Counted from the stretch's first letter, positions 7,721 to 16,970 are shown. The stretch: DNA of 35,940 nt from Gemmatimonadota bacterium (GCA_016209985.1 JACQVB010000120.1:1-35940); one strand, 5' to 3'. Numbers and translations: made by a program. Notes: generated from the letters alone by a model not told the origin.

Positions 7721-9658
7721 CTAGAACTTCGCCTTACCCCCGATCATCACCGTCCGTCCCCTCGCCGGGAAGTTGGCGATTTCGTGGTATCGCCGGTTCA
7801 GCAGGTTCTCCAGCCGGAGGATGATGGTTACACCGGGCGTCGAGGCCAGTACGTCGAGCTGACCCGAGGCATCCAGCACGGCGTAGCCCGGCAGCACCAC
7901 GCGGGGAGAGGGGAACCGTGCAAAATCGCGGTCCGCACGATCACCGACGTATCGTGCTTCCGCGCCGAGGCTTCCGCGGGTCGCCGGCTTCCATGTCGCC
8001 CGCAGCGAGACCGCGCTGGCGGGCCGGCGGAGCAGCCGCTCTCCGCTCACGAATGTCGCATCCGGCCCGGTATCGAATCCGGCATCGGTCACGGCGGTCT
8101 GCAGATAGGTATAGCTGCCCTCGAACATGATCCCGCCGGGCAAGGCGGTCCGGCCCGCGACCTCCAATCCCGATGCGTCTGCCGCGGCGACATTGAAGTA
8201 GTTGGGGCCGCCGGGAGTGGGCGGGGTAAAGGTGTATTGAACGAGGTCGCGAAAGCGCTGGCTGAAATAGGTGGCCGAGAGGAAGACTATGCCCGCCGCG
8301 GTATGCTCCACGCCGACTTCCCAACTACCAGATTGCTCGGGCCTGAGGTTCGGATTGCCGGTGGAGAAACCGGTGTTGAAGTTCTCCCCGAACGCCGGCT
8401 CCTTGAAACCGGAGCCGATCGAGACACGCAAACGGGAGTTGGCGGCCCAGCGGAAACTGCCGCCGACGCGGTAAGTAGCGAAGGTTCCGAAGGTCTCATT
8501 GTCGTCGAGCCGGCCACCCACAGTCAGCGAGACCCGTCGCACCGGTTCGAGCATTGCCTGGACGTAGTACCCCCGGTTCAGCCGGTGAAACGCGCTCTGG
8601 CTGGACAATGGTCCGAACTGACTCGAGAACTGGCTGAAGTCGCGCGCGTTCTGGTAGGTGATCTGCGCACCCGCCGTGGCGATCGTGCCGCGAGGGAGGC
8701 GCACATTGGTTCGGAGATCCGCGCTGCGTCGAGCGGAATGAGACATGCTCTCGGAACCATAAAACCCCAGGGTATCCCCCGGGCTATCAGGCTGATCATC
8801 CGAGCCCGTTTCCGCTTCATGGGAGGCAAGCTGCAAGCGGGCCTCGACCCGGTCGCTGAGAAACCGGCCGGCCTCCAATCCGATCGTCGTACCGTTCCCG
8901 AAGGTGAACTGGTTGCGATCGTCCAGTCTCCCGGCGCCGTCTGTGGGATAATGGAAGACGCCGTCCCCGTACCGCAGGCTGAGTGTCGCATCGGTGCGCT
9001 CATCGGGCGCGATACGAACCCGACCGCTCGCCACCGCGTTGCGGTGGTTGTTATTGAAGGTGTAGCTGCCGTCGGTGGTGAAGCGAGAGAGTGCGAACGA
9101 GTAGTCGGCGCGATCATCCCCTCCCCGGAGAGCCGCATCCGTCAACACCGAGTGATACGTGCCACCCTGCAGTCCGGCTTCGACGGTCGGACTCCCGCGC
9201 CCTCGTCGGGTGAAGACCTGGACGACCCCGGAGACGGCATCCGACCCGTACAGCACGCTGGTCGGACCCGCCACGATCTCGATGCGGTCGACATTGTCGG
9301 TGGTCAAGCCGGCAAAGTCATACCAGCCGCCGGCGCCGTTCACTGCGACACCATCGACCAGCACCTGGACGTAGTCGCTCTCCCCGCCGCGCAGAAAAAG
9401 CGAGGTGACCGCGCCGAAGGAGCCGTTCTGCACCACGGCAGCGCCCGGCGCGGCTCGGAGGGCATCGGCCACGTTGCGGATGCCCTGCGAGCGCAGCTGC
9501 TCTCCGGAAATCACCGTAACCGCGGACGCCACCGAGGCGCGCGAGGTCGGCAGGCGGGTGGCAGTGACGACGATCTCGCTCAGTTTGAACGTGTCGCGTG
9601 GCACCTGGGCGCGAAGAGCTCCCGGGAATATCAGAGCCAACACAAGCATCAGCCTCAT
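7721..9658 (-). CDS. btuB: TonB-dependent outer-membrane receptor, BtuB-like (vitamin B12)
   Basis: A 645-residue outer-membrane barrel. The start is the second of two adjacent ATGs (9658), placed 5 nt after AAGGAG. A longer reading to 9778 would translate a heptamer repeat and is rejected. Signal peptide MRLMLVLALIFPGALRAQ, then a TonB box (EIVVTA), a plug domain (RNVADALRAAPG, SLFLRGGESDYVQVLVDG, VDRIEIVAGPTSVLYGSDA) and a beta-barrel ending in the C-terminal Phe typical of BAM substrates. It is the last gene of the riboswitch-controlled btuF-btuC-btuD set, which makes cobalamin the likely substrate. Siderophore transport is the alternative by sequence alone. Confidence 0.9.
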   Translation of the reverse strand: MRLMLVLALIFPGALRAQVPRDTFKLSEIVVTATRLPTSRASVASAVTVISGEQLRSQGIRNVADALRAAPGAAVVQNGSFGAVTSLFLRGGESDYVQVLVDGVAVNGAGGWYDFAGLTTDNVDRIEIVAGPTSVLYGSDAVSGVVQVFTRRGRGSPTVEAGLQGGTYHSVLTDAALRGGDDRADYSFALSRFTTDGSYTFNNNHRNAVASGRVRIAPDERTDATLSLRYGDGVFHYPTDGAGRLDDRNQFTFGNGTTIGLEAGRFLSDRVEARLQLASHEAETGSDDQPDSPGDTLGFYGSESMSHSARRSADLRTNVRLPRGTIATAGAQITYQNARDFSQFSSQFGPLSSQSAFHRLNRGYYVQAMLEPVRRVSLTVGGRLDDNETFGTFATYRVGGSFRWAANSRLRVSIGSGFKEPAFGENFNTGFSTGNPNLRPEQSGSWEVGVEHTAAGIVFLSATYFSQRFRDLVQYTFTPPTPGGPNYFNVAAADASGLEVAGRTALPGGIMFEGSYTYLQTAVTDAGFDTGPDATFVSGERLLRRPASAVSLRATWKPATRGSLGAEARYVGDRADRDFARFPSPRVVLPGYAVLDASGQLDVLASTPGVTIILRLENLLNRRYHEIANFPARGRTVMIGGKAKF

Positions 9659-9677
9659 CATTTCTCCTTCCTTCATT

Positions 9678-9781
9678 GTGAGTGGTAAGTGGTGAGTGGT
9701 AAGTGGTGCGTGGTGCGTGGTGGGTGGAAGGCAGACGGTGCGGCGACCACTCACCACGCACCACTCACCACTCACCACTCA
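9678..9781. repeat. Hairpin with heptamer arms (GTGAGTG / CCACTCA) between btuD and btuB
   Basis: The left arm 9678-9726 has seven consecutive 7-mers (GTGAGTG, GTAAGTG, GTGAGTG, GTAAGTG, GTGCGTG twice, GTGGGTG). The right arm 9747-9781 has five (CCACTCA, CCACGCA, then CCACTCA three times). A second inverted pair, GCAGACGG (9731-9738) and CCGTCTGC (9782-9789), interlocks with the right arm. The btuD stop codon is the last TCA of the right arm read on the minus strand. Confidence 0.85.
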
Positions 9782-10558
9782 CCGTCTGCGCAACGGCACC
9801 ACCTGTGGCACGCCGTCCCATTCCAGGGTTTGCACCGGCCACTGGAAGACCTGCTCCACCACCTGGCGGGTCAGCACCGCAGCGGGAGACCCCGCCGCGT
9901 ATACCCTCCCCCGATCCAGCACCACGATTCGATCGACGAAGCGGGCAGCGAGATTGACGTGGTGGGTGATGATCAGCACGCCAAGGTCGCCGGTGTGAGC
10001 GAGCTCGGCGGCCAGCTCCAACACCTCCATTTCATGGCGGAGATCGAGATTTGCCGTGGCTTCATCCAGCACCAGCGCGCGCGGCTCCTGCGCCAGCGCC
10101 CGCGCGATCCGCACCCGTTGCCATTCGCCACCGGACAAGCCGGCGATCCATCGGTCCGCCAGGTGCGCGACGTCGCACCGCTCCAATGCCTGCTGGACCG
10201 CGGCGCGGTCCGGCTCCCGGGGAGACCCGAGTGCGGTGAGATGCGGATACCGGCCGAGCATCACCGTTTGTCGCACCCGCAGGGGAAAGACCGGCTCCTC
10301 ACGCTGGACCACCACGCCGATGAGCCGCGCGAGATCGCGCCGGGTCCAGCTCGTCACCGGTCGGCCGGCCACCGACACGAGACCGGCCGCCGGAGCCAGC
10401 ACCCCCAGCAGCAGCCGGGTCAGCGTCGTCTTTCCGCTGCCGTTCGGACCGACGATGCCCACCAGCTCCCCGCTTCGGAGCGTCAAATCGGCAGCCAGCA
10501 CCGCGGCCTCGGCGGCGGCGGGGTAGCGATACGTCACGCCGCGGGCCTCGAGGATCAT
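9779..10558 (-). CDS. btuD: Cobalamin ABC transporter ATP-binding protein
   Basis: A 259-residue ABC ATPase that powers the BtuC permease. Walker A GPNGSGKTT (about 36-44), signature LSGGEWQRV, Walker B ALVLDEATANLD and the switch His in LIITHH are intact. The start is taken at ATG 10558, which overlaps the btuC stop as ATGA. An ATG three codons earlier (10567) is equally open. The family (BtuD/FecE/FhuC) is shared by B12, haem and siderophore importers. The riboswitch upstream and BtuF-like neighbour decide for B12. The C-terminus and stop codon lie in a heptamer repeat arm. Confidence 0.92.
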   Translation of the reverse strand: MILEARGVTYRYPAAAEAAVLAADLTLRSGELVGIVGPNGSGKTTLTRLLLGVLAPAAGLVSVAGRPVTSWTRRDLARLIGVVVQREEPVFPLRVRQTVMLGRYPHLTALGSPREPDRAAVQQALERCDVAHLADRWIAGLSGGEWQRVRIARALAQEPRALVLDEATANLDLRHEMEVLELAAELAHTGDLGVLIITHHVNLAARFVDRIVVLDRGRVYAAGSPAAVLTRQVVEQVFQWPVQTLEWDGVPQVVPLRRR

Positions 10559-11523
10559 GTCGCCCATCGTCGCACCAGCATTGCAAAGACCGGAACACCG
10601 ATCAGAGCGGTCACTACTCCCACAGGCAGCTCGACCGGCGCGAATGCCACCCGCGCCACCATGTCTGCCAGAACCAGGAGAATGCCGCCCACGAGGAACG
10701 CGGCCGGGAGGAGTACCAGATGGACGTGACCCCAGCGCAGCCGAACGGCGTGGGGGACCACCAGCCCGACGAAGCCGATGATGCCGCTCACCGCGACAGC
10801 CGCGGCGGTCAACAGCGACGCCGTGAGGTACAGGATGCGCTTCAGCCGCTCGACATCCGCTCCCAAGAACCGCGCGGGTTCTTCACCGAGCGAGAGCAAA
10901 TCCAGCGGGCGGGCGGCCGCGAAGATCACGGCGAGCGGTACGATGGCGTAGGCCCCGAAGACCGCCAGACTCCGCCACGACGCTCCGCTCAACCCCCCCA
11001 TGAGCCACAGGAGCGCGTTCCGCAGCTCCGCGGCCGGCGAGACCGCCAGGACGGCGCTCATCAGCGACGCGGCGAAGGCGCCAACCACGACGCCGGACAG
11101 CAACAGCACCCGCGCGTCGAGGACCGAACCGGTCACCAGCGCGAGACGATAGACCAGCGCGATGGCCAGCAGGGCGCCGGCGAACGCGGACGCGGGAAGC
11201 GCCCAGGCCGCGCCCAGGTGCAGCGCAATGGCCAGTACTGCGCCCAGGCCGGCGCCTCCGGAAAGGCCAAGCAGAAACGGATCCGCCAACGGATTTCGCA
11301 CCACGGCCTGCAGCGACGCACCGCAGACAGCGAGGCTCCCTCCGATCAGGAACGCGAGAAGCGCTCTGGGCAGCCTCAGGTCACGCACGATCGCGACCGT
11401 TACCGGGTCACCCTGTCCGGAGAGGGCGCGGCCGATATCGAGCGGCGCAATCGGGAACGCTCCGATGGCCGTGCCCAGGGCGATCGCTGCCAGCGCAAGG
11501 ATTCCAAGACCGATCCAGCGCAC
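10555..11523 (-). CDS. btuC: Cobalamin ABC transporter permease (FecCD family)
   Basis: A 322-residue inner-membrane permease with about nine to ten hydrophobic helices. Family motifs include GASLQAVVRNPLADPFLLGLSGGAGLGA, given here in parts (CGASLQAVVRNPLADP and LGLSGGAG), and GIIGFVGLVVPHAVR, which forms the ATPase-coupling region. The start is GTG at 11523, 3 nt after the btuF stop. The sequence GAGGTGA just upstream, a perfect match to the anti-Shine-Dalgarno core, straddles the end of palindromic element copy 4 and the btuF stop codon. It overlaps btuD by 4 nt. Confidence 0.93.
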   Translation of the reverse strand: MRWIGLGILALAAIALGTAIGAFPIAPLDIGRALSGQGDPVTVAIVRDLRLPRALLAFLIGGSLAVCGASLQAVVRNPLADPFLLGLSGGAGLGAVLAIALHLGAAWALPASAFAGALLAIALVYRLALVTGSVLDARVLLLSGVVVGAFAASLMSAVLAVSPAAELRNALLWLMGGLSGASWRSLAVFGAYAIVPLAVIFAAARPLDLLSLGEEPARFLGADVERLKRILYLTASLLTAAAVAVSGIIGFVGLVVPHAVRLRWGHVHLVLLPAAFLVGGILLVLADMVARVAFAPVELPVGVVTALIGVPVFAMLVRRWAT

Positions 11524-11526
11524 TCT

Positions 11527-12459
11527 TCACCTCACCCCGTTCCCCTCTCCCATGGGAGAGGGGAACGCAAGCGCGTCCTGGAGTTTCCGAGTGGCCGTAA
11601 CCGCCCGGAATGAAGGCCGGTTGAATTCCGTTCCGTTCAACGCGACGAATCGGTGCTCGCGAACCGCGCGGACCGACCGCCATTCGGGGCGGTTCGCGAG
11701 CGCCGGGCCGGTGCTGTCACTCGCCAGCAGAAGCAGCAGATCCGGATTCCGCCCGGCGATGGTCTCGATGCTCACGGTCGGTGACGGCTGCGGGAGATCC
11801 GCGAACACGTTCTCCCCGCCGGCCAGCGCGATCAGCTCGGTCAGGAAGCTTCCGGCGCCGATCACCATCGGCGGATTGTCCCACGCGATCATCGCGACAC
11901 GAAGCCGGGCGGTATGCGGAACACGCGCCAGGCTGTCGAGCGCTCCCTCGAAGCGCCGGGCGATGGAATCCACCCGCGCGCTGTCGCCCAGAAGCGCACT
12001 GAGCAGGCGGGCGGCGTGAGCCACGTCCGCCAAGCGGTCCATTTTGATGTTGACGGCGGGAATGCCGAGGCGAGCCAACTGCTCGACGGCCGGCCTGTTG
12101 GCGGCAGTCGCGTACATCACCACCAGATCGGGCTTCCGGGCCGCGACCACCTCGATGTTGGGATTGAGACCGTCGCCCACGCTGGGGACTGCGGCGACTG
12201 CCGGCGGATAGTCACACCACCGGGTACGGCCAACCACGCGGTCGCCGAATCCCAGGGCAAAGAGCAACTCGGTGCTCGAGGGAGCGAGCGAGACGATGCG
12301 ATGAGGCGTGGCGCTGACCGCCACGCGCGCGCCGAGATCGTCCACCACCGCCGGCGTGCGTGCCGGCGTCGCCGGCCGGCAGGCGGCCGCGACCAAGCTC
12401 AGGCCGAGAAGGAGGATGGAACGGCGAGAATGGAAAGGACCGCTACGAAGCGACGTCAC
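11527..12459 (-). CDS. btuF: Cobalamin-binding lipoprotein, BtuF-like
   Basis: A 310-residue extracytoplasmic binding protein. The start is taken at GTG 12459, since upstream in-frame codons (to 12570) fall inside the cobalamin riboswitch. The ATG at 12489 is the alternative. A lipoprotein signal follows (HSRR, SILLLGLSLVAAAC), then the class III binding fold with RIVSLAPSSTELLFALG and the BtuF-typical W-C-D-Y-P motif, and two lobes joined by a long helix. Translation would be controlled by the riboswitch through the hairpin at 12474-12485. The last dozen residues (FPSPMGEGNGVR) are encoded by palindromic element copy 4, which also ends exactly before the stop codon. Confidence 0.9.
   Translation of the reverse strand: MTSLRSGPFHSRRSILLLGLSLVAAACRPATPARTPAVVDDLGARVAVSATPHRIVSLAPSSTELLFALGFGDRVVGRTRWCDYPPAVAAVPSVGDGLNPNIEVVAARKPDLVVMYATAANRPAVEQLARLGIPAVNIKMDRLADVAHAARLLSALLGDSARVDSIARRFEGALDSLARVPHTARLRVAMIAWDNPPMVIGAGSFLTELIALAGGENVFADLPQPSPTVSIETIAGRNPDLLLLLASDSTGPALANRPEWRSVRAVREHRFVALNGTEFNRPSFRAVTATRKLQDALAFPSPMGEGNGVR
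11530..11573 (-). repeat. CCTCACCCC palindromic element, copy 4, btuF tail
   Basis: Contains a perfect 30-bp palindrome at 11538-11567 (half-site CGTTCCCCTCTCCCA), preceded by CCTCACCC and followed by CAAGCG. It is translated as the btuF C-terminus. Its end, followed by TGAAGAGTG on the coding strand, combines the btuF stop, the btuC Shine-Dalgarno sequence and the btuC GTG. Confidence 0.9.
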
Positions 12460-12473
12460 GCAGACCCACCAGC

Positions 12474-12485
12474 CCTCCCGCGAGG
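12474..12485 (-). promoter_or_regulatory. Expression-platform hairpin (P13-like) masking the btuF ribosome-binding site
   Basis: On the minus strand CCTC-GCGG-GAGG forms a 4-bp stem that includes the GGGAGGG Shine-Dalgarno sequence of btuF. It lies 14 nt before the proposed GTG start. This fits translational control by the adjacent cobalamin aptamer. Confidence 0.55.
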
Positions 12486-12498
12486 ACATTGAGGTTGC

Positions 12499-12634
12499 GC
12501 GAATGGAGCGTCTCCTGGCTTCGGGCTTGAGACTCGCCTTCCCGGTTTCCCAGTGGCGATTGAGCCTCAACTGCTGTGCCCGTTACAGTGGCGGGGCCGC
12601 GCCGGAATTGCACCGGCTTCCGTGACCCATTCGC
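12499..12634 (-). ncRNA. Cobalamin (B12) riboswitch aptamer upstream of btuFCDB
   Basis: Read on the minus strand, the closing helix P1 is perfect: GCGAATGG (12634-12627) pairs with CCATTCGC (12506-12499). Between them are the class hallmarks in order: GCCGGTGCAATTCCGG, then GCCCCGCCACTGTAACGGG, the GCCACTGGGAA segment, and the B12 box AGCCAGGAGAC. When cobalamin binds, downstream expression should fall, here the whole btuF-btuC-btuD-btuB set. The 5' edge abuts palindromic element copy 5. Subclass and kissing-loop pairing were not modelled. Confidence 0.95.
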
Positions 12635-12678
12635 CTCTCCCCTGTCCCCTCTCCTTACAGGAGAGGGGGACGAGAGCG
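12634..12678 (-). repeat. CCTCACCCC-type palindromic element, copy 5, abutting the riboswitch
   Basis: CCTCTCCCCTGTCCCC, CTCTCCTTACAGGAGAGG and GGGACGAGAGCG. The stem is GTCCCCTCTCCT with AGGAGAGGGGGAC (one bulged G). It is the only copy fully outside a coding region apart from copy 1. It may end the transcript of the gene at 12704 or begin the btu leader. Confidence 0.85.
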
Positions 12679-12703
12679 AGAGTTCAAGTTTTGTGGTCGC
12701 AAG

Positions 12704-13906
12704 CTATGACGGGTGGTTTCGCTCCGCAAGAGCGGCGCCGAGTTCGCTGGCCAACTTTTCGCGAAGGGCACGCCGTTCGGCGTCATCGGAAGAGCCGAGT
12801 GCCACGTCGAGCGCGGCGATCCGCGCCGCGAGCACCTCGGCGTCGCGGAGTCCGGCGCGGGCGTGGTCGGCTCGCCACCAGGCGACGAACGCCGCGACCA
12901 ACCCCAGCGCGCTCACCGCGACCACCACCCACCAGAAATCGCCCGGTCGCGCGGGACGCCGCGAGAAGCGAACCACGATCGGGGTGCCGGCCGGCACGTC
13001 CTTCGCCTCGAGTCTCCGATACTGAATGTTCTCGAACGATGCAATCCCGAGGTCCTGGAGCGGTCCGGCCACCGGTTTCGCGATCGTATCGGCCACCATC
13101 ACATCCAGCTCGCCGATCGGTTCCTGCCGCGGGAGCCGCAGCGCCGCCGTGCGGTCGGGGAGGACGTAGGTGAGTACGATCTGCTTCTCGCCCGGCGTCA
13201 GCGGAGCGAGGACCGCGATGGAATCTCCCCGGCGGACGATGGCGTCCTGGCTGAGGTCGCTCTCTCCTACCTCCACCTCCAGCGCGCCGGTCAGGAGACG
13301 ACCTTTCCAGGATGGCTGCGTGCTGTCGGCGCCGACGCGGGTCCGCGTTCCCGCGTTCCGGATGATGAGCAGCTCAAGCACCGGAATCGACCCATCGGGA
13401 TTGGCCGGCTGGACCAGCAGATGCCGCTGGCTCAACCCAACCGGCTCGGTGGAAGAGGTATCGAACACGACAATGGTGCCCAGCTCACGCGAGTCGATTA
13501 GGCCCGGACCAACCGAAAGGCTCAGGTAAGCGACTCCGGCATAGCGAACGCCGACGGCGTACTGCGCGCTGGTATCGGGACGGGGAATGGTGAACTGGTA
13601 GCGGCCGGAGCGGTCGGTGCGAATCGAGTCCACCGGACCACTCCCGAGCGATCCCACGCGATGGAGCACAGCCCAGGCGCCGGAAACCGATACGGTTGCG
13701 TCGTTATCCGGCCGGACCACGCGTCCGGAAAGACGCGCCCTCACCCCTGTCTCCTCTCCCTGACGGGAGAGGGGCACGAGAGAGTGCCAGGCAGACTCTG
13801 TCGCGTGAGCGACAGTCAGCCGAGCCCAGGCTTTAGCCTGTGGAATGAGGAGGGTGAAAGCGGCGAAGAGCGCCGGATTACGGCGTAAACTTGCCGAAGT
13901 CTTCAG
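12704..13906 (-). CDS. Membrane-anchored carboxypeptidase-regulatory-like protein, start uncertain
   Basis: About 400 residues if started at CTG 13906. Domains: signal-like segment (RRNPALFAAFTLLIPQ), a repeat-derived linker, a carboxypeptidase-regulatory-like beta-sandwich (LSGRVVRPDNDATVSVSG to RYQFTIPRPDTS), a second beta-rich region, one transmembrane helix (FWWVVVAVSALGLVAAFVAWW) and a cytoplasmic helical tail (AARIAALDVALG, REKLASELGAALAER). No ATG, GTG or TTG exists in frame between 14071 (inside the DUF151 gene) and GTG 13777 (inside a repeat, after the signal region). A CTG at 13906 gives a convincing signal peptide and couples translation to the upstream gene. A frameshift or sequence error is the alternative. 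Function unknown. Confidence 0.7.
   Translation of the reverse strand: MKTSASLRRNPALFAAFTLLIPQAKAWARLTVAHATESAWHSLVPLSRQGEETGVRARLSGRVVRPDNDATVSVSGAWAVLHRVGSLGSGPVDSIRTDRSGRYQFTIPRPDTSAQYAVGVRYAGVAYLSLSVGPGLIDSRELGTIVVFDTSSTEPVGLSQRHLLVQPANPDGSIPVLELLIIRNAGTRTRVGADSTQPSWKGRLLTGALEVEVGESDLSQDAIVRRGDSIAVLAPLTPGEKQIVLTYVLPDRTAALRLPRQEPIGELDVMVADTIAKPVAGPLQDLGIASFENIQYRRLEAKDVPAGTPIVVRFSRRPARPGDFWWVVVAVSALGLVAAFVAWWRADHARAGLRDAEVLAARIAALDVALGSSDDAERRALREKLASELGAALAERNHPS
13739..13784 (-). repeat. CCTCACCCC palindromic element, copy 6, at the N-terminus of the 12704 gene
   Basis: CCTCACCCCTGTCTCC, TCTCCCTGACGGGAGAGG and GGCACGAGAGAG. It is translated in frame between the signal-like segment and the first beta-sandwich as PLSRQGEETGVRARL. 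Confidence 0.85.
13798..13840. repeat. Two further small palindromes next to copy 6
   Basis: CTGTCGC-GTGA-GCGACAG (13798-13815) and CAGGCT-TT-AGCCTG (13827-13840). Both are translated within the signal/linker segment of the 12704 gene. With copy 6 they make three adjacent hairpins in about 100 nt. Confidence 0.7.
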
Positions 13907-14372
13907 GATCCAGATTTTGGAGATAGGTCTTGAGCGAGTCCGCGTCGAGGGCGGTGCCGTCCTTGGCCGACTCGCCGGTGTCCACCGACGTGAGCTCCAG
14001 CAGATCTTCCTGGGTGAAGATGGGAGCGTTGAGTCGCAGCGCGATGGCGATCGAGTCCGACGGGCGGGCATCGATCTGAATCACGTGATCTTCACGGCGA
14101 ACGTCCAGCTCGGCGTAGTAGGTGTTTTCCTTCACCTGGGTGATCAGGACCCGATTCAATTTGGCACCCAGTCCCACGATGAGCTGCTTGAGAAGATCGT
14201 GTGTCAGTGGGCGCGCGAACTTGACTCCCGCCAATTCCATGGCGATGGCGCTGGCTTCGGCGGGGCCGATCCAGATGGGAAGCACCCGCTCCCCTTCTTT
14301 TTCCTGAAGGATCACCACCGGTGTGTTCGTGGTGCGGTCGAGCCCGAGGTGGGCGACCCGAACTTCGATCAT
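13878..14372 (-). CDS. Bifunctional nuclease family protein (DUF151)
   Basis: A 164-residue protein of the BFN/DUF151 family. Family-typical stretches: VVILQEKEGERVLPIWIG, ASAIAMELAGV, RPLTHDLL, and VIQIDARPSDSIAIALR. The acidic C-terminal tail (VDTGESAKDG to NLDPEDFGKF) is variable in the family. Plant and archaeal members have RNase/DNase activity, while the bacterial role is not established. The gene sits 12 nt after ahcY and its stop lies just inside the proposed start of the next gene. Confidence 0.9.
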   Translation of the reverse strand: MIEVRVAHLGLDRTTNTPVVILQEKEGERVLPIWIGPAEASAIAMELAGVKFARPLTHDLLKQLIVGLGAKLNRVLITQVKENTYYAELDVRREDHVIQIDARPSDSIAIALRLNAPIFTQEDLLELTSVDTGESAKDGTALDADSLKTYLQNLDPEDFGKFTP

Positions 14373-14384
14373 GCGCTCCTAACG

Positions 14385-15775
<1,391 letters not shown>

Positions 15776-15783
15776 CAGAGAAT

Positions 15784-16968
15784 TCACACACGGCGCACGG
15801 CGTCTTGCAGATCCGGAGCGAGCTTCGTGTCTTCCCAGGTGAACAGATTGACGTGGATATCGTGCGCAGTCGTGGATTCGGGAGACCGGCCGAAATGTCC
15901 GTACGCGGCGGTCGGCCGGTAGATGGGCTTCCGCAGCTCGAGCGCCTTGATGATTCCGAGCGGCGTGAGGTCGAACACCTTGCGAATCGCGGCTTCGAGC
16001 TTCTCCTGGGCCACCTTGCCGGTGCCGAAGGTTTCCACCATGACCGACACGGGGTCCGCCACGCCGATGGCGTAGGCGATCTGCACCTCGCACCGGTCGG
16101 CCAGCTCGGCGGCGACGACCGTTTTTGCGACCCAGCGCGCGGCGTAGGCCGCCGAGCGATCCACCTTGGAGGGGTCCTTGCCGGAGAACGCTCCTCCACC
16201 ATGCCGCGCGGCCCCGCCGTAGGTGTCGACGATGATCTTGCGGCCGGTGAGTCCGGCGTCGCCCTGCGGCCCGCCCACCACGAAGCGGCCCGTGGGATTG
16301 ATCAGCAGCTTCACGCCGTCGTGGTGGAGCCCGGTCTGTTCCAGGACCGGCTCGATCACATGCGAGGCGACACTGTCCTGTACTTCGGCCGCGCTCACGT
16401 TGGGCGCGTGCTGGGTGGAGAGCACCACCGTCCGCACCGCGACCGGGCGGCTGTTCTGATACTCGACGGTCACCTGGCTCTTGCCATCGGGCCGCAACCA
16501 GGGAAGGTCCCCGCATTTGCGGACCGAGGCCAGCCGGTGCGTCAGCCGGTGCGCCAGCATGATGGGCAGCGGCATCATCTCGGGCGTTTCGTTCGTCGCA
16601 TAGCCGAACATCATACCCTGGTCACCGGCTCCGCCGGTGTTGACCCCCATGGCGATGTCGGGCGACTGGGTGTCCAGCGAGACCAGAACCGCGCAGGTCT
16701 TGCTGTCGAAGCCGAAGGCGGCGTCGGAATACCCGATGGACTCGATCGTCTGGCGAGCCACGTCGGCGATGTTGACGGTCGCCTTGGTCGTGATCTCGCC
16801 CGCGACGACGGCCATGCCGGTGGTGACGAGGGTTTCGCACGCCACCCGCGCCATGGGATCCTTGGCGAGAATGGCATCGAGCACGGAATCGGAAATCTGG
16901 TCCGCGATCTTGTCCGGATGACCTTCGGTCACCGATTCGGATGAGAATATGTATCGATTGTGAGTCAT
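15784..16968 (-). CDS. metK: S-adenosylmethionine synthetase
   Basis: A 394-residue enzyme that makes SAM from methionine and ATP. The start is ATG at 16968 ([20 protein letters not shown]), 2 nt after the ptsI stop. The longer open frame to 17670 runs through ptsI and is rejected. Hallmarks: [45 protein letters not shown] (given in two parts: [10 protein letters not shown] and [11 protein letters not shown]), and [16 protein letters not shown]. Complete. Coupled in position to the PTS genes upstream and ahcY downstream. Confidence 0.97.
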   Translation of the reverse strand: MTHNRYIFSSESVTEGHPDKIADQISDSVLDAILAKDPMARVACETLVTTGMAVVAGEITTKATVNIADVARQTIESIGYSDAAFGFDSKTCAVLVSLDTQSPDIAMGVNTGGAGDQGMMFGYATNETPEMMPLPIMLAHRLTHRLASVRKCGDLPWLRPDGKSQVTVEYQNSRPVAVRTVVLSTQHAPNVSAAEVQDSVASHVIEPVLEQTGLHHDGVKLLINPTGRFVVGGPQGDAGLTGRKIIVDTYGGAARHGGGAFSGKDPSKVDRSAAYAARWVAKTVVAAELADRCEVQIAYAIGVADPVSVMVETFGTGKVAQEKLEAAIRKVFDLTPLGIIKALELRKPIYRPTAAYGHFGRSPESTTAHDIHVNLFTWEDTKLAPDLQDAVRRV

Positions 16969-16970
16969 GA

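Noticed and set aside
7784-9688. 634-codon plus-strand frame opposite btuB
   Set aside because: Antisense shadow of a receptor with intact TonB box, plug and terminal Phe. Composition rich in Arg, Gly and Ala without domain features.
9659-9778. N-terminal extension of the BtuB-like receptor
   Set aside because: It would translate the heptamer arm. The ATG at 9658 has a good ribosome-binding site and is followed by a signal peptide.
12460-12570. Longer btuF N-terminus
   Set aside because: The codons overlap the B12 box and expression platform of the riboswitch, and the lipoprotein signal starts later.
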